This document shows positions 16,548 to 25,551 of a stretch of 64,000 bases of DNA, one piece after another; the first letter of the stretch is position 1; each line of letters opens with the position of its first letter. This DNA is from Sutterella massiliensis (GTDB lineage Bacteria > Pseudomonadota > Gammaproteobacteria > Burkholderiales > Burkholderiaceae_F). The stretch spans positions 1 through 64,000 of the forward strand of contig NZ_JACJJC010000003.1 of NCBI RefSeq assembly GCF_016899755.1. Reading direction: 5' to 3'. Both the position numbers and the translations under genes were made by a program. The notes under the pieces are model-generated. The model was given only the letters and a program-made list of their open reading frames with translations. It was not told the DNA's origin and searched no databases.

Positions 16548-16838
16548 TCAGACGAACGAAATTACCACGCGCTTGCCTAATGCCTTGGCGTATCGCGTCA
16601 GAGTGCGGCCAGAAGGGAGTCTGCCTCGCATCAAATTACTTTCAAGTCAAGCCACTGCTGACTGCGTCGTTCCCATGCGGGCAGCAACGTCAGCCTGCGT
16701 AAGCCCAGCCGATGCACGAGCCGCGATGATTTTGTCGAGCTCGGCAAGTTCGGCGTTGGCTTCTTCCCATTCCTTGCGGAAGTTCGGATCAGACAAAGAC
16801 TTGCTCAACATATCGCGCCACGTTTTCGTTGCCTTCAT
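16548..16838 (-). pseudogene. HigA-like antitoxin relic with an in-frame TGA, antisense at the virB8-virB9 junction
   Basis: On the minus strand an ATG at 16838, preceded by a strong GGAGGT ribosome-binding site, opens an XRE-type antitoxin: MKATKTWRDMLSKSLSDP, then a helix-turn-helix GLTQADVAARMGTTQSAVA. The frame stops at TGA 16647-16649. Continuing in the same frame gives LESNLMRGRLPSGRTLTRYA and then KALGKRVVISFV before TGA 16548-16550, exactly the expected C-terminus. The stop replaces the Arg of the usual AVARLES motif, so one CGA-to-TGA change would explain it. No toxin gene is seen next to it. The relic splits the usual virB8-virB9 junction. Confidence 0.75.
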
Positions 16839-17709
16839 GATGCGGACCTCCTATGTACTCAACCGCACTTCGGGTTATAGCAAAAAAGCGATAATCCCCG
16901 TAGTTCTTATGGCGCTCTTCGCTTGCAAAAGCGCTCTTGCTCTGGATACGCCCACCGTCAGCAAGCTCGATCGGCGACTCTACACAACAGCCTACGAAGA
17001 GAATCAGGTTTATCCGATTTACGCGGTGAACGGCCTTGTGACTTCCATCGTTTTTGCGGAGGACGAAAAAGTCGACGTTCACACCTCGGGCTTTTCAACG
17101 GCCTGGGAGTTCGCCGCCCGCGGCAATCACTTCTTTTTGAAGCCCCGCGCCAAAGAAGGCAGCACCAACCTCGTCGTGGTCACGAACAAACGTACCTACC
17201 ACTTCGACCTTCGCCTGGGGTGGAACCGCAAGACCGCCACCTACGAGTTGGCCTTCACCTATCCGGAAGAAGAAGCGGCTAAGCGAGTGGCTGCCACCGA
17301 AAAAGAACGCGTGGAAGCCCAACTGAAAACCTCGGCCACCAAGCCCGCTGCTGCCGCCGAAGCGCCGGCTTCCAACCGCGACTACACCATGAATTTCGGT
17401 GAAGCTAAAACCTCGCGCAGCATTGCACCCGTGGAAGCGTTCGACGACGGACGCTTCACCTATCTTCGTTTTGGTAAAAGCAGCGATTTCCCCTCGGTCT
17501 ATCGCGTCGTGGACGAGACGGAAACGTTGCTCAACGCGCATGTAGAAGGCGATTGGCTCGTGGTGCACGGCATCTATGAAGCCCTTCGCCTGCGAGCCGG
17601 GCAAGCCGTCGTCGGGCTCTACAACGAAAACTACACAGGTGGAGGAGCCGACACGGAAGCCGGCGTCTCAGTACCCGGCCTGCGTCGTGTTTCGGTGGGA
17701 GGTCAATGA
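16837..17709 (+). CDS. virB9: VirB9-type outer-membrane core protein
   Basis: The mature protein begins after a signal sequence (KKAIIPVVLMALFACKSALA) and shows VirB9 features: VYPIYAVNGLVTSIVFAEDE, the beta-rich HFFLKPRAKEGSTNLVVVTN and the C-terminal domain RFTYLRFGKSSDFPSVY. The frame is open back to GTG 16531, which would add about 100 unrelated residues encoded opposite the antitoxin relic and bury the signal peptide. ATG 16837/16840 gives about 290 residues, normal for VirB9, but has no good ribosome-binding site. Translation efficiency is therefore uncertain. VirB9 pairs with VirB7 and VirB10 in the core complex. Confidence 0.85.
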   Translation: MMRTSYVLNRTSGYSKKAIIPVVLMALFACKSALALDTPTVSKLDRRLYTTAYEENQVYPIYAVNGLVTSIVFAEDEKVDVHTSGFSTAWEFAARGNHFFLKPRAKEGSTNLVVVTNKRTYHFDLRLGWNRKTATYELAFTYPEEEAAKRVAATEKERVEAQLKTSATKPAAAAEAPASNRDYTMNFGEAKTSRSIAPVEAFDDGRFTYLRFGKSSDFPSVYRVVDETETLLNAHVEGDWLVVHGIYEALRLRAGQAVVGLYNENYTGGGADTEAGVSVPGLRRVSVGGQ

Positions 17710-18878
17710 TGTTCGATAAGAAAAAGGAAGAGACAGCTGCGCCCGAGCCGTCGGATCTCGCCGCCGGTATTCCCTCCGTCGCCGGAAAGCGCAGCACCGG
17801 CAGCAAACAATCAGCGTTCTTACTCTTTGCCGCCTGTGTCGTCGTAGGTTTCATCGGCATTGCCGCCTGGCAATTCAAGGGAACACTGCTGGGCTCGGAT
17901 GAGGCGGAAGTCGTTCCGGAAAACGACCTCAACGTCTACACGAGTTCGAAATCTTTGACCGTGCCGCCGGTACCGCCCAAGAGAGCGGAACCTAAGCCCG
18001 AGCCGGATCCGGTCGTCAAAGAAGAACCGGAGGAAAAGCCGCCGCTGCCTACCACCCCGCCGCCGTTGCCGGTGCAACCTGTTGCCGTGGCACAGCCGGT
18101 GCAACCGCAAAAGCAGGAACCAACACTCGAAGAGCGTCGATTCGCCGCCCCACTTATGAGTGCGAACAGTGACGGTCCTTCTGCAGCACCTGTGCAAGGG
18201 GCACCGGACGACATGGACAGCGCCCCACGGGGAGATGGCGGACGTCTTGGCAGCATGCTTTCCGCCGTCGACACGCCCGGCGTACGGGCCCGCAGAATGC
18301 CAAATCGCACTTTCCTCCTTCCCAAAGGTACTTTCATTGACTGCATCCTGGAAACCAAAGTGGACACAACGGTTCCAGGCATGACGAGCTGCGTCATCCC
18401 TAGACCGCTTTATTCCGCCGACGGCAAAGTACTGCTCATTGAACGCGGCTCCAAGGTGATCGGTGAATACAAGGGGGCAGTCGAAAATGGGCTCAACCGC
18501 ATCTTCGTTTTGTGGACGCAGCTACAGACACCGACCGGCGTGCGCATCAACCTCGACTCGCCCGGCACCGACGAAATGGGCGGAAGCGGCCTCTCCGGAC
18601 ATGTCGACTACCACTGGTGGAAGCGCTTTGGAAACGCCTTGCTCTTCAGCCTGATCCAAGACGGCTTCGAATTTGCCGGCAATCAGGCTTCCGACAACAA
18701 CGGCGGCGTCAACTACTACCAGAACTCGCAGGACGGCATGGAAGAAATCGTCCGGGAAGCCATGCGTCAGTCAGGGAACATCCCGCCGACCCTCACTCGG
18801 AACCAAGGTTCGCGAATCGGCATCTTCGTGGGCCGCGATTTGGACTTTTCTTCTGTCTACGGGCTTGCGCTTCGTTGA
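17706..18878 (+). CDS. virB10: VirB10/TrbI-type T4SS core protein
   Basis: The 390-residue protein has a cytosolic N-terminus, one transmembrane segment (SAFLLFAACVVVGFIGIAAW), a proline-rich periplasmic stretch at about residues 85-140 and a C-terminal beta-barrel domain (TFLLPKGTFIDCILETKVDT, SKVIGEYKGAV, NLDSPGTDEMGG, GRDLDFSSVY). VirB10 spans both membranes and senses VirB4/VirB11/VirD4 ATP use. The start overlaps the virB9 stop. Confidence 0.93.
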   Translation: MMFDKKKEETAAPEPSDLAAGIPSVAGKRSTGSKQSAFLLFAACVVVGFIGIAAWQFKGTLLGSDEAEVVPENDLNVYTSSKSLTVPPVPPKRAEPKPEPDPVVKEEPEEKPPLPTTPPPLPVQPVAVAQPVQPQKQEPTLEERRFAAPLMSANSDGPSAAPVQGAPDDMDSAPRGDGGRLGSMLSAVDTPGVRARRMPNRTFLLPKGTFIDCILETKVDTTVPGMTSCVIPRPLYSADGKVLLIERGSKVIGEYKGAVENGLNRIFVLWTQLQTPTGVRINLDSPGTDEMGGSGLSGHVDYHWWKRFGNALLFSLIQDGFEFAGNQASDNNGGVNYYQNSQDGMEEIVREAMRQSGNIPPTLTRNQGSRIGIFVGRDLDFSSVYGLALR

Positions 18879-18894
18879 TGCCAAGGAGAGCCTG

Positions 18895-20142
18895 ATGAGC
18901 ACCCCACGATACATCCGTGAATACCTGACTGCGCACCCCGACGCTCACCGCGACGAAGTCATTGACCGCTTGGGCTACGACTTCGAGCATGAAACCGTGC
19001 GTGGTCCGGTTTATGACTCCTGGGGCGAAAGCGTGATGGATGAACACAACTGCTTGGAGCTTCGCGAAGAACTCCAAGAACTGCTCGCAAGCTTCAAAAC
19101 CGAGGACTCGAAAGCGGCCTACGAAATCGCCCGTCTTGGCTTGAATCCCCAGCAGCTTACCGAGTACCGCACAAGCATTTCGTCGTTCGTCACGTCCTGC
19201 CTGGATGCCTATGAACCCAAGCTCACAGACTTCATCGTGGAAGCGGTCGATCCTGAAGAGGAAGTCCGCCCTGCTGGTAGCCTGCGGGTGCAATTTCAGG
19301 ACGGCTACGGCGACCGCTTGGTTGGCACCTACGTCCGTCTTGCCCCGGCCGCTGCCAACTCTTCACCGGACCAGCCGCTGCGCATGGAGCTTTCCCGAGA
19401 GATGGTGATTGAGAACAGCGAAGGCTACGAGTCGCCCGACATGCTCCCTTCGGTCCGTCACGCCGTGCAGCGGCACTTGCTGACGCACTACGACGAAATC
19501 AGAGAGGAAGCAATCGCTGTGACAGAGGAGCGTTCCTCGGAACTCGAGGCGGAGAACGAGCCGGCAACAGCAGAGATGCCGCCGCTTCATTACGCCGTCC
19601 GTGACGCTGCCGGAGAGCTCGCCGCACGAACGCCGGACTTGGCGGCTCTTTACCGCGAAAGCTTTCCGGACTCTCAACTCGACGGCAACGCATCGCTCGA
19701 AGACGTTCGCAACACGGTACAGCAGCGCCAGGTTACCGATGAGCTGCGCTTCACCGAACGGCTCGTGCACGGTCACGGTTTTTCCTGGGACGCCGCCGAA
19801 CGCGAGGAAACGCCAAATCCCTCCGAACACCTTTTCCTTTGCAACGCACAAGGGGATGTTGTCATGAAAGTCAATCCTGAAACCACGCAGGCCGAAGTCG
19901 ATCGCGAGCAGGCCTGGGCCAAGGAGCGCGAGCCGGTCGTCGCGGTGCTCGCCGAATCCTATCGAAAGGCGGGGAGGCCGGAAAAGTTCGTCTCCGAATT
20001 TGCAAAACGCCTCGATGAAGCGCTCAAGAGTGCTCAGTTGGAAGGCAAAACATTCTCGCTCAACGTCTACGACCGTAACGCCCCCTCCAAGAATGCTGTC
20101 ACGATCGAGCTCAAGCAAAGCTCGAAGGAGCGCACGCGATGA
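18895..20142 (+). CDS. Large unknown protein between virB10 and virB11
   Basis: A 415-residue, acidic, soluble-looking protein with no signal peptide or membrane segment. ATG 18895 is set by an AAGGAGAG ribosome-binding site. The N-terminal part contains PRYIREYLTAHPDAHRDEVIDR and a VYDSWGESVMDEHN segment; the C-terminal part contains AEVDREQAWAKEREPVVAVL and a KFVSEFAKRLDEALKSA helix. It overlaps the virB11 start by 4 bases. A cytosolic protein at this position is not part of the standard VirB set, so it could be a regulator, chaperone or secreted substrate. I do not recognise the family. Confidence 0.7.
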   Translation: MSTPRYIREYLTAHPDAHRDEVIDRLGYDFEHETVRGPVYDSWGESVMDEHNCLELREELQELLASFKTEDSKAAYEIARLGLNPQQLTEYRTSISSFVTSCLDAYEPKLTDFIVEAVDPEEEVRPAGSLRVQFQDGYGDRLVGTYVRLAPAAANSSPDQPLRMELSREMVIENSEGYESPDMLPSVRHAVQRHLLTHYDEIREEAIAVTEERSSELEAENEPATAEMPPLHYAVRDAAGELAARTPDLAALYRESFPDSQLDGNASLEDVRNTVQQRQVTDELRFTERLVHGHGFSWDAAEREETPNPSEHLFLCNAQGDVVMKVNPETTQAEVDREQAWAKEREPVVAVLAESYRKAGRPEKFVSEFAKRLDEALKSAQLEGKTFSLNVYDRNAPSKNAVTIELKQSSKERTR

Positions 20143-21176
20143 GCGGGCGAGACACGTCGGTCAATCACTTCTTGGAGCCGCTGCGTCCGTTTCTGAGCGA
20201 CAACGCGACTACCGAAATCGTCGTCAACCGCCCGGGACAGGTGTACTTTGAAACGCGTGCCGGTTGGAAAGCTCAGGACGTTCCGGAGCTCACCTATGAC
20301 CACCTCATCAAACTCGGCGTTGCCGTCGCGAAATTCGCCGGGGAAAACGTCCTCTTTCAAAGCACGGTTCCCATTCTCTCGGCTGTGCTGCCGGGCGGTG
20401 AACGCGCGCAGTTCGTCATGCCGCCCGCTTGCCGTGCAGACACTGTGAGCCTCACGATCCGAAAGCCTTCCTTCGACGTTCGCACGCTCGACACGTACAT
20501 CGAGGACGGCTTCTTCGATCGCATTCAGGCTGCCAACCGCCTTAACACGGCGGACGGAGAACTGCTTGAGCGCTACAAGCACATTCACGACATGCCGCAG
20601 GCCAATGAACGGAGAGCAGAGTTTCTTCAACGCTGCGTTGAGCTCGGCAAAAACGTAGTCATTGCCGGCGAAACGGGCAGCGGCAAGACGACCTTCATGA
20701 AGGCGCTGATGCAGTGCATCCCCACGAGCGAACGCATCATCACGATCGAAGACGTCCCCGAACTCGTGTACGGACTTCCCCATCACGACAACCAGGTCAA
20801 TCTCTTCTACCCGTCGGAAGGCGGTGCAGATGCAACCGTCACGGCTTCAAGCCTCCTGCGCTCGTGCCTGCGCATGAAACCCGACCGCATTCTCTTGGCG
20901 GAATTGCGAGGCGGAGAAACGTTCGACTTTCTGAATGTTTGTCTCTCAGGCCACGGCGGCTCCATCACTTCCTGCCACGCGGGTAGCTGCGCCGGCGTTT
21001 TCGAGTACCTCGCGCTCAAAGTGCTGCAATCCGATACCGGCAAAACGCTCCCCTACGACGTGATCCGCAAGCTTCTTTACCTGACCGTCGACGTTGTCGT
21101 GCACATTCACAACGACCGAACAATCGGCCGCCACATCACCGAAATCTGGTTCGATCCCTCCGTCAAGCGCTTCTGA
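20139..21176 (+). CDS. virB11: VirB11-type secretion ATPase
   Basis: A 345-residue ATPase with the N-terminal VirB11 domain (ATTEIVVNRPGQVYFETRAGW), the Walker A motif GETGSGKT at residues 177-184, the Asp-box-like ERIITIEDVPELVY segment, and a RMKPDRILLAELRGGE block followed by GHGGSITSCHAGS. VirB11 hexamers switch the system between pilus assembly and DNA transfer. The stop overlaps the virD4 start. Confidence 0.95.
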   Translation: MSGRDTSVNHFLEPLRPFLSDNATTEIVVNRPGQVYFETRAGWKAQDVPELTYDHLIKLGVAVAKFAGENVLFQSTVPILSAVLPGGERAQFVMPPACRADTVSLTIRKPSFDVRTLDTYIEDGFFDRIQAANRLNTADGELLERYKHIHDMPQANERRAEFLQRCVELGKNVVIAGETGSGKTTFMKALMQCIPTSERIITIEDVPELVYGLPHHDNQVNLFYPSEGGADATVTASSLLRSCLRMKPDRILLAELRGGETFDFLNVCLSGHGGSITSCHAGSCAGVFEYLALKVLQSDTGKTLPYDVIRKLLYLTVDVVVHIHNDRTIGRHITEIWFDPSVKRF

Positions 21177-23452
21177 TGTCTCCAAAATCCACGAAACTCG
21201 CCCGCATCGTCTTCATCCTCTTAGGCCTCGCCATCGTCATCATCGGCATTCCCTGGGCAAGCGGCGCAGCGTTTCTTCACGTCAACGGTGCGGATCCAAC
21301 GCAGTCCGGGCCGTTCTCAATCATTGAGTATTGGAAGCTCTATGCGCATTCGCCCGAGAAGTTCGTTCGGGTGTCCGTACAGCTATGTGCCATCGGCCCC
21401 TGGGCCCTTCTCGCAGGCTTCATCGGGTGGGCCGTCATCGCCAAGCAAAACCGTCCGCTGCACGGCGCAGCGCGCTTTGCCAATACGGCCGAAATCCGAA
21501 AGGCCGGGCTGCTTGATCCCAAGGGCGGACTCGAGAAGACAATCCTGGTCGGGAAGAAAAACGGTCGTTATCTGACTTACGGCGGCTATCAGTTCGTCAT
21601 CCTGGCTGCACCGACGCGTTCCGGCAAAGGCGTCGGCATCGTTGTTCCCAACTGCCTCAACTACTCGGACTCCTTGGTAGTGCTCGACATCAAGGGCGAG
21701 AACTTCGACATCACCTCCGGCTTTCGCGCCAAGCACGGACAGAAGGTCTACCTCTTCGCGCCGTTTGACGAAGCCGGCGTCACGCACCGCTACAACCCGC
21801 TCGAATACATCTCAGATGACCCCGCGCAGCGCCTGGGCGACATTGATGCGATCGGCACCGCGCTCTACTCGGGCGGCAATCAGAACGACAAGTTTTGGAG
21901 CGAGAACGCCAAGGACCTCTTTCGCGGACTCTGCCTCTTCGTGCTCGAACGCAAGGACCTCCCGAAAACCTTCGGCGAGATTCTTCGTCAGGCTTCCGGC
22001 AAGGGGAAGCCCCTGAAGGAATACATCTTTGAGGAGCTCAAAAAAGCGCAGGATGCAGGTCACCCTTTCTCGAACGCCTGCATCGACTGCTTGAACCGCG
22101 TGCTCTCCAACTCCGAAAACACCCTGGCGGGTATCGTCGCGACGTTCGGCACGCCGCTCTTGATTTTTCAGAATCCTCGCGTCGACCTTGCAACGTCCGC
22201 CAACGACTTCGATCTGCGCGAAGTTCGTCGCGAGCGCATGAGCATCTACTTCAAGATGCCGCCCAATAAGCTCAAAGAGGGTTCGGTGCTCGTCAATCTC
22301 TTTTTCGATCAGCTCCTCAACCTCAACACCCGCGTACTGCCGTCGCAGGACAAGACCCTGAAGCATCAGTGCCTCGTGCTTCTCGATGAAATGACGTCCA
22401 TCGGCAAGGTCGCCATGATTGCGCAGGCCGTGAGCTACATGGCGGGTTACAACATGCGGTTGCTCACGATCATTCAGAACAAGTCACAACTCGAAGACGT
22501 CTACGGAAAGGCCGGAGCGCTGACGCTCCTCTCGAACCACGCCCTGATGGTCATGTACGCACCGAGCCCAACGGTTCAATCTGACGCGCAGGAATACAGC
22601 GAAATGCTCGGCTACGAGACCGTGAAAAGCCGGTCGCGCACGTCCAGCATGCAGTCGTCCTCTACGTCGACAAGCGATCAACGCCGTGCTTTGATGCTAC
22701 CGCAGGAGATCCGCGAACTGGGTCAAACGCGGGAAATCGTGAGCTTGGAGAATTGCAAGCCGATCCTCTGCGACAAGATTCGCTACTACGAGGATCCGGA
22801 CTTCACCTGCCGAGCAAACCTTCCTCCTCCGAGCATCCCGAAGCAGGACATCGACACCTTCATCGCCAAGATCGAGAACCGCACGCGTCCCATCACAGCC
22901 GGCGAAATGGCAGCACCTTCTGAAGCCGCCGACAAGGTCGTGCTCGAAGGTCTTCAGGAGTTGCCGCAAAGTGCTGCTACCTGGGGGCAGGATGAAGTGG
23001 AAAGCTTCGTCGACTTCGATGTTCAGGCAGCGCTCAGTTCGCTCACTTTCGCTCCCCGTTCAGACGTCTCTACAGAACTCTCCTCTGACGGCATTGCCGA
23101 TCAGGAAATCAAAGATGCCCTGATTGCCGACATCTTTGACGTTACGGACACCGACTCGAATGAATCTAGCGAGAGCCCTCAGGGAAGCGAGCCCGCTACG
23201 GTAGCTGACGCAATCACCGATCTAGCGAATCATCTGACTGCTTCGGAGAATGAAGTAGCTAAAAGCAGCGACGAAGTGGCCGCTGACACGGCTGCGGGAA
23301 ACTCGGCCGACGCCGACACCACTGACCTGCAGAGGACTCTTGAAAGCATTGATGCGTTGATGAGCCCGACGGACACCACCAAGGCCGAATTGCCGATTGA
23401 GAAGTTCTACTCAAAAACGGCCGTCCGTGACACGCGTCGTATCGATTCTTAA
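21176..23452 (+). CDS. virD4: VirD4/TraG-type coupling protein
   Basis: A 758-residue protein with two N-terminal transmembrane segments (VFILLGLAIVIIGIPWASG and a second near residue 80), the Walker A motif APTRSGKG at residues 145-152, and a Walker B region CLVLLDEMTSIGK near residue 400. TFGTPLLIFQNPRVD and the SNHALMVMYAPS motifs are typical of the family. Residues 600-758 form an acidic Ser/Asp/Glu-rich tail that could recruit substrates. It delivers relaxase-bound DNA to the channel and closes the transfer operon. Confidence 0.95.
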   Translation: MSPKSTKLARIVFILLGLAIVIIGIPWASGAAFLHVNGADPTQSGPFSIIEYWKLYAHSPEKFVRVSVQLCAIGPWALLAGFIGWAVIAKQNRPLHGAARFANTAEIRKAGLLDPKGGLEKTILVGKKNGRYLTYGGYQFVILAAPTRSGKGVGIVVPNCLNYSDSLVVLDIKGENFDITSGFRAKHGQKVYLFAPFDEAGVTHRYNPLEYISDDPAQRLGDIDAIGTALYSGGNQNDKFWSENAKDLFRGLCLFVLERKDLPKTFGEILRQASGKGKPLKEYIFEELKKAQDAGHPFSNACIDCLNRVLSNSENTLAGIVATFGTPLLIFQNPRVDLATSANDFDLREVRRERMSIYFKMPPNKLKEGSVLVNLFFDQLLNLNTRVLPSQDKTLKHQCLVLLDEMTSIGKVAMIAQAVSYMAGYNMRLLTIIQNKSQLEDVYGKAGALTLLSNHALMVMYAPSPTVQSDAQEYSEMLGYETVKSRSRTSSMQSSSTSTSDQRRALMLPQEIRELGQTREIVSLENCKPILCDKIRYYEDPDFTCRANLPPPSIPKQDIDTFIAKIENRTRPITAGEMAAPSEAADKVVLEGLQELPQSAATWGQDEVESFVDFDVQAALSSLTFAPRSDVSTELSSDGIADQEIKDALIADIFDVTDTDSNESSESPQGSEPATVADAITDLANHLTASENEVAKSSDEVAADTAAGNSADADTTDLQRTLESIDALMSPTDTTKAELPIEKFYSKTAVRDTRRIDS

Positions 23453-23507
23453 CCGTCGCCAACAGCAACGATGGCCTTGTGGACACGCAAGAAATTTCGA
23501 GTAGCTG

Positions 23508-23602
23508 TTACCTACCAGGTAAATGGCAAGTAGATGGCAGGTAACTGCGTATTTAAGAGTAAAATAACAGGTAACCAGCCAACTACCAAACATTTGGCTG
23601 GT
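23508..23602. promoter_or_regulatory. Iterated GGTAA repeats and inverted repeats ahead of the AlbA_2 gene
   Basis: A perfect 15-bp palindrome TTACCTACCAGGTAA (23508-23522) is followed by GGCAAGTAGAT, GGCAGGTAACT and AACAGGTAACC, all variants of one unit. ACCAGCCAA (23574-23582) pairs with TTGGCTGGT (23594-23602). A -10-like TAAAAT lies near 23559. The array probably binds a regulator, perhaps the product of the next gene, and the last hairpin may also end the transfer transcript. Confidence 0.5.
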
Positions 23603-23618
23603 AGATTGCGAGGTTTCT

Positions 23619-25097
23619 ATGCCAGAACTCAATGAAGAAACAGTCATCAAAGCCATTCATCGCATGCGCAGTCTCGGTACCGACACACAGCGATGGGAAG
23701 TCAAAGAATCTGTGCAGGAACTTCCCAAAAAACTGCTGGAAACGATTTCAGCCTTTTCCAACATGCACGGCGGCACCATCATCTTGGGCTTGTCGGAAAA
23801 AAACGGTTTCAAGCCGGCTGACGGCTTCAATGTAGACAAGATATACGCCCAAATGCAGACAATCGGCGATGCAATGACGCCGATTGTACGTATGGAAGTG
23901 GAGAAGATGCGCTTTGAGGGGCAGATGCTGGTAGTCGCACAAGTTCCCGAGATGCCGAAGCGCATGAAGCCATGCTACATCTCTAAACGAGGGAAGTACG
24001 ACGGCGCCTTCATTCGTTCTGGCGATGGCGACCGCCATTTGACCCCATACGAAGTTGATCGTCTTTCTGAATCCCAGTACCAACCGCAATTTGATATCGA
24101 ACCGGTCGAAGCTGCATCAATCGATGATCTTGATGCCAACACAGTCGAAGCGATAGCCAAACGAGCGAGAGAGTTGTTTCCACGCGTCTTTGGCAAACTT
24201 TCTAAAGAAACAATTTTGATTCAGCTCGGTGTTTTAACCAGAATCAACGATCGTCTTTGTCCAACGATAGCTGGGCTACTCGCTGCCGGAACATTCCCTC
24301 AAAAGTACTTTCCCCGCCTTGAAATTGTCTTTTCTGTATATCCTGGCGTCGATAAAGTCGAAGCAGCAACAGGGCAGCTTCGGTATCTGAATTCAAAAGA
24401 AATCATCGGATCAATCCCGGAGATGCTCCTTGAAACACTTGCCCTTGTCCAGCAACGCATGAATACCGGTGCTGTCATTGAAGGCGGTTTGCGAAAAGAC
24501 ATTCCAGACTATCCGCTTGAAGCTGTAAGAGAAGCTGTTGCTAATGCTCTTCAGCATAGAGACTATTCTCCTGAGGGTCGAGGCTCTCAAGTTCAGATCA
24601 ACATGTATGCGGATCGCCTGGAAATTATCAATCCTGGCGGTCTGTATGGCTCTACAACTGTAGAAAGTCTCGGGAAGGACGGAATTTCATCGACAAGAAA
24701 TGAATATCTCTCACGCTTGCTGACTTATACACCGTTCGAATCAGGATTCGTTGTAGAGAACAAAGGAACCGGCTTTATGGTGATAGAAGCTGCGCTGGCA
24801 AAATCATTGATGCCACCGCCGATTGTCAAAGACACCATTACCTATTTTATTTTGACGTTTAACAAGCGTAGACGTACAAGTGATGAAGTGATCGGCAAAA
24901 CATGGGAGAACATTGATAAAGCAATCCTCAATGCTTTGAGCGAACACTCGAGTTTATCCGTTAAAGACATAATGGAAATGTCAGGCCTCTCTCGCTCGAC
25001 AATTGGAAATCACGTCAGAAAGTTAGTGGCAGACAAAAAATTGGAGCCGATTGAACCGAAAGGAAGCCCAAAGCAACGCTATCGCTTATGTGTCTAA
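23619..25097 (+). CDS. AlbA_2/Schlafen-type ATP-binding transcriptional regulator
   Basis: The 492-residue protein starts with an AlbA_2 domain (WEVKESVQELPKKLLETISA, FSNMHGGTIILGLSE). A HATPase_c_4 region follows with EAVREAVANALQHRDYS, QVQINMYADRLEIINPGG and NKGTGFMVIEAAL. It ends in a winged helix (ALSEHSSLSVKDIMEMSGLSRS). Proteins of this kind are regulators often carried by mobile elements and defence islands. The gene is more AT rich than its neighbours and has its own repeat-rich promoter, so it looks like separately acquired cargo. Its target is unknown. Confidence 0.85.
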   Translation: MPELNEETVIKAIHRMRSLGTDTQRWEVKESVQELPKKLLETISAFSNMHGGTIILGLSEKNGFKPADGFNVDKIYAQMQTIGDAMTPIVRMEVEKMRFEGQMLVVAQVPEMPKRMKPCYISKRGKYDGAFIRSGDGDRHLTPYEVDRLSESQYQPQFDIEPVEAASIDDLDANTVEAIAKRARELFPRVFGKLSKETILIQLGVLTRINDRLCPTIAGLLAAGTFPQKYFPRLEIVFSVYPGVDKVEAATGQLRYLNSKEIIGSIPEMLLETLALVQQRMNTGAVIEGGLRKDIPDYPLEAVREAVANALQHRDYSPEGRGSQVQINMYADRLEIINPGGLYGSTTVESLGKDGISSTRNEYLSRLLTYTPFESGFVVENKGTGFMVIEAALAKSLMPPPIVKDTITYFILTFNKRRRTSDEVIGKTWENIDKAILNALSEHSSLSVKDIMEMSGLSRSTIGNHVRKLVADKKLEPIEPKGSPKQRYRLCV

Positions 25098-25175
25098 ACT
25101 TTATAAACCTGCTGCGGTATGATCTGTCACGAAGCAGGGGAACCGTTTGGCATTTTGGCACCTTGCTAAGACTTG

Positions 25176-25197
25176 GCCCACCGATACAGCGGTGGGC
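25176..25197 (+). terminator. Hairpin downstream of the AlbA_2 gene
   Basis: GCCCACCG and CGGTGGGC form an 8-bp stem with a 6-base loop, followed by TTTGTCGTTTT. It lies 79 bases past the regulator stop and would end that transcript. Confidence 0.75.
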
Positions 25198-25551
25198 TTT
25201 GTCGTTTTATCGAGACCTCATCAAACTACTCGGTGTCTCTGGTATGAGAAACTGTACTGATGCCGACGTTGAGATCTAACCTTGATATTCAATCTCGAAG
25301 TCACTTTCGTCGACATATAGATACGAAAATGCCGGTAACGCAAGCATTACCGGCGAAGCGTCCCTCTTTGTATGCATGTCCGACGAGTCGAACAGAGGCC
25401 TTCGGGAACTGTTGGCACGATTGTAGTCACATTCTCTTTGTCCTAAAAGCGCGAAAAGCTTGTTTTCAGGTATCCTTCTGATTGGCAATTCCCCGGTAAC
25501 AGGCCTCAGGCTCCGCCTGAGTTTCCGATATTTCTGTTACTGAGGCTCACA
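25198..25551. promoter_or_regulatory. Untranslated stretch upstream of ssb with several hairpins
   Basis: No gene is supported here. GCCGGTAA/ATTACCGGC lies at 25329-25352. CTCAGG/CCTGAG form a tight hairpin near 25506-25522, and GTAACAG/CTGTTAC flank it at about 25496-25543. The structures nearest ssb could regulate its translation or serve as a single-strand initiation or transfer site. That is inference. Confidence 0.35.

Noticed and set aside
16789..17082. Possible toxin partner upstream of the antitoxin relic
   Set aside because: The frame is antisense to the virB9 signal peptide and mature start, and its sequence does not show a convincing RelE/HigB core.
25276..25488. Small minus-strand open frame upstream of ssb
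   Set aside because: No ribosome-binding site, no homology that I recognise, and it crosses hairpin-rich untranslated DNA.
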